Origin: an uncultured Verrucomicrobiales bacterium
GTDB taxonomy: Bacteria > Verrucomicrobiota > Verrucomicrobiia > Verrucomicrobiales > Akkermansiaceae
Assembly (NCBI GenBank): GCA_937885815.1
Contig: CALABM010000243.1
Coordinates: 1 to 13,001, forward strand
Length of the DNA stretch: 13,001 nt
Direction of reading: 5' to 3'
The notes beneath the pieces were generated by a model. It did no database searches and was not told the origin of the DNA. It was given only the letters and a program-made list of their open reading frames with translations. Position numbers and translations under genes: made by a program. This document shows positions 6,628-13,001 of this stretch, one piece after another. Each line of letters opens with the position of its first letter. Position 1 is the stretch's first letter.

Positions 6628-7446
6628 TTATTCGAGCTGCTCTCGCTCTTTTTTCTGCTCATCCATGGCCACCTGATAATTGTTCAGAATGGCACCCACC
6701 ACGAGGTTCAGCAGCAGGAAGGCGGAAATGACAAACCAGCTCACATGGTATACCGTAATCACGCTCGGAGAAGCTTTAATCAAGCCATAACGATGGGCGG
6801 TGAGAAGATTATAACGCACGTCCGTCCAGTCATCACCGGTCATTACGCGGAAAAGAGTAAACATGGACTCATGCAGCGTGCCATACGGCTCCGGTGAATT
6901 AGTGGGAGCATGCGGGGCTTCTGAAACCAGCTGCTCATAATGCACGCGGGCCTCAGCAGAAAGGGTATCCGGCTGCGGCAGTTTGAAGAGGGACACGCCG
7001 ATGATAGCGAAAAGGTACAGGAAAATGAGATAGAAACAAAGGTTATAGAACAGCGCGCTCATGGATTTAATGAGCACCGCAATAATCAACTTAATTTCCT
7101 TGCTGGTACGCAGCAGGCGCAGCACGCGGAACACTCGCAGCACCCGCATCGCCATGGCCATGGAGGCATTCGGCATCAAATCCTCCGGTATATAGCCTAT
7201 GATTACCAGCGTAAGATCAAAGATATTCCAGCCGCCGGTAAAGAAGCTGCGGTTATCCTTCGCCGCGATATAACGCATGAGTATTTCCAGCGTGAAGATA
7301 CCGAGAATCACCTTCTGCACGAGAGCAATGACCGCATTCGCGGTGTATGTCTCCACACCGATAAGAGCCGAGTTTATAAGAATAACCACCACTATCAGAA
7401 GCTCGAACAGGCGGTTCGTCGTTATTTTCTCACATATTTGTTTCAT
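6628..7446 (-). CDS. Single-domain voltage-gated cation channel (BacNav/NaChBac-like) with TGDDW filter
   Basis: A 272-residue six-helix ion-channel subunit; relatives assemble as tetramers in the inner membrane. S1 is about residues 12-33 and S2 41-62 (FTLEILMRYIA). S3 is 74-86 (GGWNIFDLTLV, with the charge-transfer Asp 77). S4 is about 100-118, with arginines at 101, 104, 107, 110 and 113 and Lys 116, spaced every third residue as in voltage sensors. S5 is about 128-153, the pore helix and filter about 189-210 and S6 about 231-256 (FLLLNLVVGAILNNYQ), followed by a short charged tail. The filter is MTGDDWTDV (203-209 TGDDWTD) where NavAb has TLESW; animal Cav repeats carry TGEDW. The loop between S5 and the pore helix (~154-188) is longer than in NavAb. 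Selectivity for calcium is an inference from the filter. Confidence 0.93.
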   Translation of the reverse strand: MKQICEKITTNRLFELLIVVVILINSALIGVETYTANAVIALVQKVILGIFTLEILMRYIAAKDNRSFFTGGWNIFDLTLVIIGYIPEDLMPNASMAMAMRVLRVFRVLRLLRTSKEIKLIIAVLIKSMSALFYNLCFYLIFLYLFAIIGVSLFKLPQPDTLSAEARVHYEQLVSEAPHAPTNSPEPYGTLHESMFTLFRVMTGDDWTDVRYNLLTAHRYGLIKASPSVITVYHVSWFVISAFLLLNLVVGAILNNYQVAMDEQKKEREQLE

Positions 7447-7491
7447 AACTTTTAGAAAACTGAGAAGTTTTAAGCTTCATTTCACACCGGG

Positions 7492-7520
7492 ATTATGTCA
7501 GATACCCCTCCTCGTGTCAA
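7492..7520 (-). promoter_or_regulatory. Promoter of the channel gene
   Basis: On the minus strand a consensus TTGACA (7520-7515) and CATAAT (7497-7492) are 17 nt apart. Predicted start is near 7485, giving a leader of about 39 nt. This makes the channel a separate transcription unit from hisIE. Confidence 0.68.
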
Positions 7521-7542
7521 TTCCGTTATGTGGCGTGATAAG

Positions 7543-7579
7543 CAAAAAAACATGCAGTCCAGCGAACTGAACTGCATGT
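7543..7579 (-). terminator. UUCG-tetraloop terminator of hisG-hisIE
   Basis: On the minus strand ACATGCAGTTCAG (7579-7567) pairs with CTGGACTGCATGT (7562-7550) as 13 bp with one G-U pair. The loop is TTCG closed by G-C, and a run of seven Ts (7550-7544) follows. It begins 32 nt after the hisIE stop. Confidence 0.9.
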
Positions 7580-7611
7580 TTTCTCTATGAGTAAAATCAG
7601 TTTTAGGCTTC

Positions 7612-8262
7612 TTAGTGCTTCTTCCAGCCCGGCTTGTGGCGGGAGGCAAGCTCATCCACCACCTGCTCGATACGCAGGCCCTTAGATGTAAGAAGAACAA
7701 TGAGGTGGTAAAGCATATCAGAGGCCTCATAAACAAGGCGCTCATTCGTGCCATTGCAGGCTTCAATACAAGCCTCCAAAGCTTCCTCACCCACCTTCTG
7801 AGCCATGCGGTTCACGCCGTCGCGGAAGAGGGAGGTGGTGTAGGAGCCCTCCGGACGGGCCTCGTTTCTGCCCACCAGCATGTCATAGAGGCCCTGGAGG
7901 CTGAATTCCTGCAGCGTATCCTGCAACTCTGTCAAGAACATGAGGGTGTTGGCCTCATTCTTCTCTCCCCAGCAGGTGTCAGTACCCGTGTGGCACACAG
8001 GGCCATGAGGAGTGGCCTGAATGAGCAGCGTATCATTATCACAATCCACCTTCACGCTCACCACCTCCAGATAGTTACCGCTGGTCTCACCCTTGGTCCA
8101 CAGGCACTGGCGGCTGCGGCTCCAGAAGCACACACGGCCGGTCACCTGAGTACGGGCATAGGACTCCGCATTCATGTAACCCAGCATGAGCACCTTACCG
8201 GTGGAGGCGTCCTGAATGATGGCCGGCACGAGGCCGCCGCATTTATCAAAATCAATTGTCAT
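7612..8262 (-). CDS. hisIE: Bifunctional phosphoribosyl-AMP cyclohydrolase / phosphoribosyl-ATP pyrophosphatase
   Basis: A 216-residue fusion catalysing steps 2 and 3 of histidine synthesis: removal of pyrophosphate from PR-ATP (HisE domain) and ring opening of PR-AMP (HisI domain). HisI is residues ~1-104, with WSRSR (48-52), VDCDNDTLL (72-80, metal ligands) and GPVCHTG plus Cys 97 (zinc ligands). HisE is ~106-205, with SYTTSLFRDGV and QKVGEEALEA. ATG 8262 was chosen over an upstream in-frame start at 8379: it matches the HisI N-terminus and has a purine-rich AGAAAGGGAAA just upstream, the best ribosome-binding site in the window. The longer form would run into hisG. It lies 32 nt after hisG and is probably cotranscribed with it. 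Confidence 0.95.
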   Translation of the reverse strand: MTIDFDKCGGLVPAIIQDASTGKVLMLGYMNAESYARTQVTGRVCFWSRSRQCLWTKGETSGNYLEVVSVKVDCDNDTLLIQATPHGPVCHTGTDTCWGEKNEANTLMFLTELQDTLQEFSLQGLYDMLVGRNEARPEGSYTTSLFRDGVNRMAQKVGEEALEACIEACNGTNERLVYEASDMLYHLIVLLTSKGLRIEQVVDELASRHKPGWKKH

Positions 8263-8294
8263 GGTATTTCCCTTTCTGAAAACGGAGGTGAAAA

Positions 8295-9149
8295 TCACAG
8301 AATCATTTTCTCGATGGGCAGCACGAGAATACCCTGAGCGCCGGCCTCCTTCAGGCGGCCAATGATATCCCAGAAGCAAGCTTCATCCAGCACGGTGTGA
8401 ATGCTGCACCAGCCCTTCTGAGCGAGAGGCATGATGGTGGGGCTCTTCACGCCGGGGAGCTCTGCCACAATCTGCTCCACACACTCCTCGGGAGCATTCA
8501 TGAGCACATAGCGCTTATCAGCAGCCGTCATCACGGCGTCCATACGGAAGAGGAGCTTATCAAGAATCTCACGCTTTTCAGCAGGCAGGTTCTTGTGGGC
8601 AATAAGCACGGCCTCACTTTCCAGCACCACTTCCACCTCACGCAGGTTGTTGCTCACGAGGGTGGCACCACTGCTCACAATATCAAAAATAGCGTCAGCC
8701 AGACCAATGCCGGTGGAAATCTCCACAGAACCGGTAATCACATGGATATGAGCCTGAACGCCCTGCTCTTCCAACCACTTGCGAAGGATGACGGGGTAGG
8801 ACGTAGCAATACGGCGCCCCTGCAGCCACTGCGGACCGGTATATTCAAACTCCTTAGGAATAGCAATACTCAGACGGCAGCCACCAAAGCCCAGCTTCTT
8901 AACAATGTCTGCATCCCCACCGCGCTCGAGATACTCATTCAGACCCACAACGCCGATATCAGCCACGCCGTCAGTCACAGTCTCGGGGATATCATCATCA
9001 CGAAGGTAAAGCACCTCCATAGGGAATTTACGAGCAGAAACCAGCAGCGTTCTCTTGGATGAGCTAACCTTAATTCCGGCTTCCGCCAGAATTGCCATAG
9101 TGTCCTCGTTAAGACGCCCCTTGGATTGGACCGCAATTCTCAGTTTCAT
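8295..9149 (-). CDS. hisG: ATP phosphoribosyltransferase, long form (HisG-L)
   Basis: A 284-residue enzyme that joins PRPP and ATP to start histidine synthesis. The length and a C-terminal ACT-like domain (about residues 210-284) mark the long, self-regulated form that does not need HisZ and is usually inhibited by histidine. The N-terminal region has MKLRIAVQSKGRL and the VTDGVADIGVVG stretch. The PRPP-binding loop is at 151-164 (ADAIFDIVSSGATL). The C-terminal part has PTIMPLAQKGWCSIHTV and GILVLPIEKM, typical of HisG-L. It is the first gene of a two-gene hisG-hisIE unit; other his genes are not in the window. No his leader peptide or attenuator is visible in the ~54-nt leader, so feedback at the protein level is the likely control. 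Confidence 0.96.
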   Translation of the reverse strand: MKLRIAVQSKGRLNEDTMAILAEAGIKVSSSKRTLLVSARKFPMEVLYLRDDDIPETVTDGVADIGVVGLNEYLERGGDADIVKKLGFGGCRLSIAIPKEFEYTGPQWLQGRRIATSYPVILRKWLEEQGVQAHIHVITGSVEISTGIGLADAIFDIVSSGATLVSNNLREVEVVLESEAVLIAHKNLPAEKREILDKLLFRMDAVMTAADKRYVLMNAPEECVEQIVAELPGVKSPTIMPLAQKGWCSIHTVLDEACFWDIIGRLKEAGAQGILVLPIEKMIL

Positions 9150-9210
9150 ATCTTCTGTATGTTCGGGGATAAGTTATTTCCATGCACACCCTGTGCGCTG
9201 GATTGTTTAT

Positions 9211-9239
9211 CTTATAGACTGAATGGCAGCGCATGTCAA
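9211..9239 (-). promoter_or_regulatory. Promoter of hisG-hisIE
   Basis: On the minus strand a perfect TTGACA (9239-9234), a 17-nt spacer and TATAAG (9216-9211). Predicted start is near 9204. The leader contains a small GCACA/TGTGC hairpin (9184-9196) of no clear role. Confidence 0.7.
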
Positions 9240-9282
9240 GCAGCTTTCCCGTCATGTGCAATATATGGTACCCTGTATATCA

Positions 9283-9312
9283 AAACAGCCTCCCGTTCTG
9301 AAAACGGGAGGC
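9283..9312 (-). terminator. Terminator after the DUF805-ankyrin gene
   Basis: The 10-bp stem GCCTCCCGTT (9288-9297) and AACGGGAGGC (9303-9312) has a 5-nt loop and is followed on the minus strand by TGTTTTG. It starts 27 nt beyond the gene's stop and closes the presumed ilvD-transporter-ankyrin unit. Confidence 0.87.
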
Positions 9313-9339
9313 CGAAAAAATACGGTGAGATATCAGGAA

Positions 9340-11205
9340 TCAGAGCTCCTCAACGGAAGGCATATCCAGAATCTCGGCATCGCTCACGGTGTTCACCGCA
9401 GGAGAGGCAGAATCCTCAGCGGCGGGGATTACATCAGCGGCGGGCTCGGGAGTGGGGAGCGCCTCGCCGGCGGTAGTGCCGGTTACGTCAGGAGCCGTGA
9501 ACTCCACAGCCTCATAACTGATGGTCTCCTCAGCGGGAGCAGGAGCGGGCTCCTCAGTAGTGGCAGGCTCAGCATCCAGCGCGGGAGTGGGCAGCACGGG
9601 GGTATCAGGCTCAGCGGGCGTGCTCTCAGGAGCAGCTGCGGAGGGCTGCAGCACCGTGCGAAGATGCTCAGCCGTTCTGGTGAGGCCGAACTGCAGAGCA
9701 ATATCCAGAGCATTGCGGCCTTCAGCATCAGTAGCCAGCACCACGGAAGATGCCACGGGCTTACCAGCTTCAGCCAGTTCCTTCTCGCGCTCAGCAATAG
9801 CCTTCAACTGGCCCAGCACGAAGTAATGAATGGCAGCATCATACTCCTGTGTATTCTCAGCCTTGCCGGCTGCAAGCACAGTCTCAAGCAGCACGGTGAG
9901 CTTGGTCTCAGGATTTACCTCTATAATGGCGGAACCAAGGCGCTCTGCACGAGCTTCACCGCTCATACGGGCCATATCATCCATCCACTCAGCCACGCTA
10001 CGTGCAGCAGGAGGATTGCTGAGCAGCTCAATGGTGCCACGATATGCAGCCTCGCGCTCAGAGGAGAAGATGAGTGAGAACCAGAAGTTATCACGCTTGT
10101 TGTATGCGCCCTCTCCACCGGCCACAAGCTCAGCGGCGGTCAGACCGTCGTTGTTCTTCAGGGAAGCGTCAGCACCGAGGGAAAGCAGCATGCGCACAGC
10201 CTCGTTGTTGCCGCGCATAGCAGCCAGCATCAGCGGAGTGTAGCCGTTGTTTTCCTTGGCGTTCACATCCAGACCGGCCTCCACCAACATCAGCGAGCAG
10301 TAAGGCATGCCGCTCCAGGAAGCCCAGTGCAATGCGGTGAAGCCATCCTTATCCTTAGCCTGCACATCAATACCGGGCTGAGAGAGAAGGTTCTGCACAT
10401 AGTACAAGCGGGCGAGGTCACGGGAAAGAGCTTTCTCCGGGTTGTTATAGTTAGCGTATACAGCCCACATGAGCGGAGTACGGCCGGTGGAATCAGCGGT
10501 GTTAACGAAGTTTGCGTTACTTGATTTACCGGTAGCAAGCTCGCGCAGGTACACGTTATCAATTTCTTTACCATTCTTATCGGTCTCCAGAGCGCCCTTA
10601 CGGATGAGGGACACGAGGGAGTCCGTATCGGAAGTCTGCTCGAAGGGCTTCATGGCCAAGTTGCAGAGGTAGCCAAGCGTACCCATGACAAGCATGAGCT
10701 TCAGCATATCTTCCACAATACCGCCCCAAGACGTACCGGTGAAAGGAACACCGGGGTACTCAGGGTTCTCGCCATAGTCATTCGTGCCGGCCTGTGAGGG
10801 CAGCAGGAAGAATACCAGCAGAGCCACATGCAGCACGCTGCAGAAACCGACTACAAGAATCAGATTAACACTCGCAACCCACTCAGGAGCAGCCGCACCG
10901 GTAAGCAGAGGCAAAATCAGGAATGCAACGGAAATGATTTCCACTACTACCAGCATCCAGAAGAAGAAGCGGCTCACGCCGGCATCATGCAGGCGGCGCA
11001 CCACATGCCACTGAATACAGATAAGATATACCGCCATAGTCAGCAGACAACCGCACACGACAATGCCGCCAATCAGCAGCAATTCAGCGGTAGCAGATGC
11101 TACGACACCCGCAATCAGCACAGCCAGCAGCAGGAGATACGGAGCGAACACGGGCCAGAACTTTGCGCGAGTCTCACGCCCGGCGTTGATTTTAGTATCA
11201 GACAT
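9340..11205 (-). CDS. DUF805 membrane domain fused to ankyrin repeats, with acidic Pro/Ala-rich tail
   Basis: A 621-residue protein of unknown role. Residues ~9-150 match the DUF805 pattern: GRETRAKFW (9-17), four hydrophobic segments (about 21-38, 43-64, 79-101, 112-135), RRLHDAG (70-76) and GTNDYG (140-145). A fifth hydrophobic stretch is near 165-183. Ankyrin repeats follow: GRTPLMWAVY (241), GFTALHWASWSG (288), GYTPLMLAAMRGN (321) and a weaker DGLTAAEL (353), with typical VEAGLDVNAKENN-type turns. A helical region (~400-480) and a degenerate repeat (GRNALDIALQFG, 496-507) come next. The last ~100 residues are rich in Pro, Ala, Glu and Thr and probably disordered. The architecture suggests a membrane-anchored protein-binding scaffold. 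The gene starts 22 nt after the transporter stop, so they are probably cotranscribed. No Shine-Dalgarno is visible. Confidence 0.87.
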   Translation of the reverse strand: MSDTKINAGRETRAKFWPVFAPYLLLLAVLIAGVVASATAELLLIGGIVVCGCLLTMAVYLICIQWHVVRRLHDAGVSRFFFWMLVVVEIISVAFLILPLLTGAAAPEWVASVNLILVVGFCSVLHVALLVFFLLPSQAGTNDYGENPEYPGVPFTGTSWGGIVEDMLKLMLVMGTLGYLCNLAMKPFEQTSDTDSLVSLIRKGALETDKNGKEIDNVYLRELATGKSSNANFVNTADSTGRTPLMWAVYANYNNPEKALSRDLARLYYVQNLLSQPGIDVQAKDKDGFTALHWASWSGMPYCSLMLVEAGLDVNAKENNGYTPLMLAAMRGNNEAVRMLLSLGADASLKNNDGLTAAELVAGGEGAYNKRDNFWFSLIFSSEREAAYRGTIELLSNPPAARSVAEWMDDMARMSGEARAERLGSAIIEVNPETKLTVLLETVLAAGKAENTQEYDAAIHYFVLGQLKAIAEREKELAEAGKPVASSVVLATDAEGRNALDIALQFGLTRTAEHLRTVLQPSAAAPESTPAEPDTPVLPTPALDAEPATTEEPAPAPAEETISYEAVEFTAPDVTGTTAGEALPTPEPAADVIPAAEDSASPAVNTVSDAEILDMPSVEEL

Positions 11206-11227
11206 GGTAAATGAGATTTTCTATGGG

Positions 11228-12730
11228 TTAGGCGTTCTGTGTGGCGGGTTCTTCTTTTTCGGCTGCGGCCTCGGCCTCATCAGCCTTCTCTGCTGCGTCC
11301 TCCTCAGGGTGGTCAGACACGAAGCTGTCCTTGGTCAGGATGATTGCCAGCGGAGAGATAACGGCCATGATGAGATAGAGGGTCCACATCAGCTCCGGGG
11401 AGTGCCAGAAGTCAATGTGACCGGTATCCATCTTGGCGGCGATACCATCATAACAGAAGTACGAAACGAGCAGACCGCCCACCACGCCGTTAATCGGCTT
11501 GGCAATGAACATGGGCAGAGCAGAGAGTGACATGTAGGAAGCCACCTTATCCTTGGGAGCCACGCGGGCCACGTATTCAGAGAATCGCGGGCTGAACAGC
11601 AGCTCACCGGCGGCAAAGATGATAATCTGAGCAACAACGGCAAAGAAGTATGCCTGACCGAGTGTCTCAATACCGGGAATGACGAAGTACCACTCCGGCG
11701 GAAGAGCCAGCAGCACCATGGAGGCCGCGGAGATGGACATACCGGAAATCATGAGCTTAACCGTGGAGAAACGATTAAGGATGGGGATGATGATGATAAG
11801 ACCGGTAATGATGATGAAGGGGTTGAAAGAGTTAATGATACCCAGATCGAAGTCATCACCGATGGTGCGCAGATAGTACTGCGGCATCACAAGGAACTGC
11901 AGGGTGAAGACTAAGCGCACACCGAGCGTGAGCACAAGGAAGACGATGAGCTTCTGGAAAGCGCGCTCACGGGCCACTTCACCGATAAGCTGAAGAGGAC
12001 GGCGCTGGGCAGCTTCCTTCTTAGCGATACGCTCCTCAGGCACAGCGTAGTAGTTCTCATCAATAAAACGAGTAAAGATGAAGGCTATCACGTTACAGGC
12101 TGTACCGAAGTTAATTACCCAGAACAGACCATCCACACCTTCGCAGGCGCCACGAATGGGATCCACCACAGCCATACCAGCCAGGAAAGCGCCGATGTTC
12201 ATGAACAGGTAATAGAAGTTGAAACCTGTGGGACGAGCACGCAGCGTGGTAAAGCGGCGGATGGAGGTGGAGATACAGGGGCTCATGAAAGCCGTACCGA
12301 AGGAGAGAATGCCGATACCCGCAATTACAAAGAAGCGGGAGCTATCCTGGCTCATCTCCAGTACCTGAGTACCGAAGTCGGAACCCAGTGCCATGATGAG
12401 GCGGCCGCCAATCAGCAGTGTAAAGCCGATGAGGTACGTACGCTTCAGACCAATGATGTCACAAATCGTGCCCACGGCGAACACGAAAAGGGACAGGAAC
12501 AGCGTGTACATGCCAACCCAGAAGGGAGCGTCCGCATCACGGAAGCCGCAGTAGTCCTTCAGGAACAGCGTGAACACAATGATAAGAGAGAAATACGACA
12601 GACCATCAAAGAATTGAATGAAGTTGGTCAGCCAGAAGTCCTTGCCGCACTCGCGCAGCACTTTGAACTCTGAGAAGTATTTCACAATCGGGTTGACCTT
12701 AGTGGCCAGCTGGTTGTTTTCTTCGCTCAT
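11228..12730 (-). CDS. MFS transporter, POT/PTR2-like
   Basis: A 500-residue polytopic membrane protein with at least 12 hydrophobic helices. After the first helices it has GTICDIIGLKR (88-97), the major-facilitator motif A loop, and later a FNFYYLFMNIGAFLAG stretch and GELLFSPRFSEYVARVAP. The last two resemble the proton-dependent oligopeptide transporter signatures (FYxxINxGS; GELLxSP), so a proton-coupled peptide or related importer is the best guess; the substrate is not proven. The C-terminus ends in a charged acidic tail (EEDAAEKADEAEAAAEKEE). ATG 12730 was chosen because the longer in-frame version to 12883 would overlap the ilvD coding sequence. The start lies 28 nt after the ilvD stop and 22 nt separate its stop from the ankyrin gene. 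No Shine-Dalgarno is visible. Confidence 0.85.
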   Translation of the reverse strand: MSEENNQLATKVNPIVKYFSEFKVLRECGKDFWLTNFIQFFDGLSYFSLIIVFTLFLKDYCGFRDADAPFWVGMYTLFLSLFVFAVGTICDIIGLKRTYLIGFTLLIGGRLIMALGSDFGTQVLEMSQDSSRFFVIAGIGILSFGTAFMSPCISTSIRRFTTLRARPTGFNFYYLFMNIGAFLAGMAVVDPIRGACEGVDGLFWVINFGTACNVIAFIFTRFIDENYYAVPEERIAKKEAAQRRPLQLIGEVARERAFQKLIVFLVLTLGVRLVFTLQFLVMPQYYLRTIGDDFDLGIINSFNPFIIITGLIIIIPILNRFSTVKLMISGMSISAASMVLLALPPEWYFVIPGIETLGQAYFFAVVAQIIIFAAGELLFSPRFSEYVARVAPKDKVASYMSLSALPMFIAKPINGVVGGLLVSYFCYDGIAAKMDTGHIDFWHSPELMWTLYLIMAVISPLAIILTKDSFVSDHPEEDAAEKADEAEAAAEKEEPATQNA

Positions 12731-12758
12731 TGTTTTGGTGTTGTGGGGTGTGTTTTCT

Positions 12759-13001
12759 TTACTGCAGCACAGCGCCACGGCTGGCATTGGTAGCCAGTTT
12801 ACGATAACGCTTGAGCCACTTTCCGGAAATCTCCTGCATGGTGGGCTGCCAATTTGCGCGACGGGCAGCAATCTCCTCGTCACTCAGCTCAGCAGAAAGG
12901 GAACGGTTGGGGATGTCGATAGAAATGATATCGCCATCTTTCAGCAGGCCAATGAGCCCGCCCTCAGCCGCCTCGGGGGATACGTGACCAATGCACGCAC
13001 C
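12759..13001 (-). CDS. ilvD: Dihydroxy-acid dehydratase, C-terminal end (5' part outside window)
   Basis: The last 80 residues of IlvD, open at the right edge. IlvD is an iron-sulphur enzyme that dehydrates 2,3-dihydroxy-isovalerate and -methylvalerate in valine, isoleucine and leucine synthesis. The visible part begins GACIGHVSPEAAEGGLIGLL, the conserved GHVxPEAxxGGPI block with Leu for Pro. It continues DGDIISIDIPNRSL, LSDEEIAARRANWQP and a family-like ending RYRKLATNASRGAVLQ before TAA. The catalytic and cluster-binding residues are outside the window. The transporter gene follows after 28 nt without a terminator between them, so ilvD may head a three-gene transcript. Confidence 0.94.
   Translation of the reverse strand, partial: GACIGHVSPEAAEGGLIGLLKDGDIISIDIPNRSLSAELSDEEIAARRANWQPTMQEISGKWLKRYRKLATNASRGAVLQ

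Noticed and set aside
4389..6662. A 757-codon open frame on the minus strand, opposite leuS
   Set aside because: leuS is unmistakable on the other strand. The antisense frame is kept open by leuS codon bias and its translation is a low-complexity His/Leu/Val/Gly-rich sequence with no family pattern. It also crosses the leuS terminator.
8263..8379. A 39-residue N-terminal extension of hisIE
   Set aside because: It would overlap the end of hisG, while ATG 8262 matches the HisI N-terminus and has a purine-rich ribosome-binding site.
9150..9204. A histidine leader peptide or attenuator before hisG
   Set aside because: The leader is short; its one short frame has no run of His codons, and only a tiny 5-bp hairpin is present without a T-run.
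9223..10077. A 284-codon plus-strand open frame opposite the ankyrin gene
   Set aside because: It overlaps the clear ankyrin/disordered-tail coding sequence and the hairpin terminator; its Ser/Gly-rich translation reflects the antisense of the Ala/Pro/Glu-rich tail.
12731..12883. A 51-residue N-terminal extension of the transporter
   Set aside because: It lies in ilvD coding sequence in another frame and adds a non-homologous stretch before the expected start.

Overview
This 13-kb window looks like an ordinary bacterial chromosome segment. It carries ten protein-coding genes (two cut by the window edges), most ending at a clear intrinsic terminator. It is about 55-57% GC by eye, except for an AT-rich patch at about 2040-2640. 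Start codons mostly lack Shine-Dalgarno sequences, yet promoters have sigma70-type -35/-10 boxes rather than the Bacteroidetes type. HisG is the long form. Together these suggest a Verrucomicrobiota member, perhaps Akkermansiaceae-like; this is an inference, not a proven assignment.

Plus strand, left: the 3' end of purH (purine synthesis), then pdxJ (vitamin B6 synthesis), then a gene for an HU-type nucleoid protein with a Lys/Cys tail. Each is followed by a hairpin terminator. Minus strand, 2067-3812: an orphan AT-rich gene for a small four-helix membrane protein with its own promoter and terminator, and a LOG-family nucleotide phosphoribohydrolase-like gene. The latter is divergent from leuS (leucyl-tRNA synthetase, 3969-6539, plus strand). 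A strong, possibly bidirectional terminator separates leuS from the genes to its right.

From 6628 to the right edge everything is on the minus strand. In transcription order: the 3' end of ilvD (branched-chain amino-acid synthesis), an MFS/POT-like transporter and a DUF805-ankyrin membrane protein, spaced 22-28 nt apart and ending at a terminator. Next is hisG-hisIE, with a near-consensus promoter and a UUCG-loop terminator. Last is a single-domain voltage-gated cation channel with its own promoter.

Most of the window is housekeeping biosynthesis. The parts worth a second look are the channel, whose selectivity filter (TGDDWTD) resembles calcium-channel filters; the DUF805-ankyrin fusion beside the transporter; the orphan AT-rich gene; and a repeated pattern of promoters placed so that the predicted mRNA starts 1-4 nt before the start codon. 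I see no CRISPR array, tRNA, rRNA, insertion sequence, phage gene or defence system.
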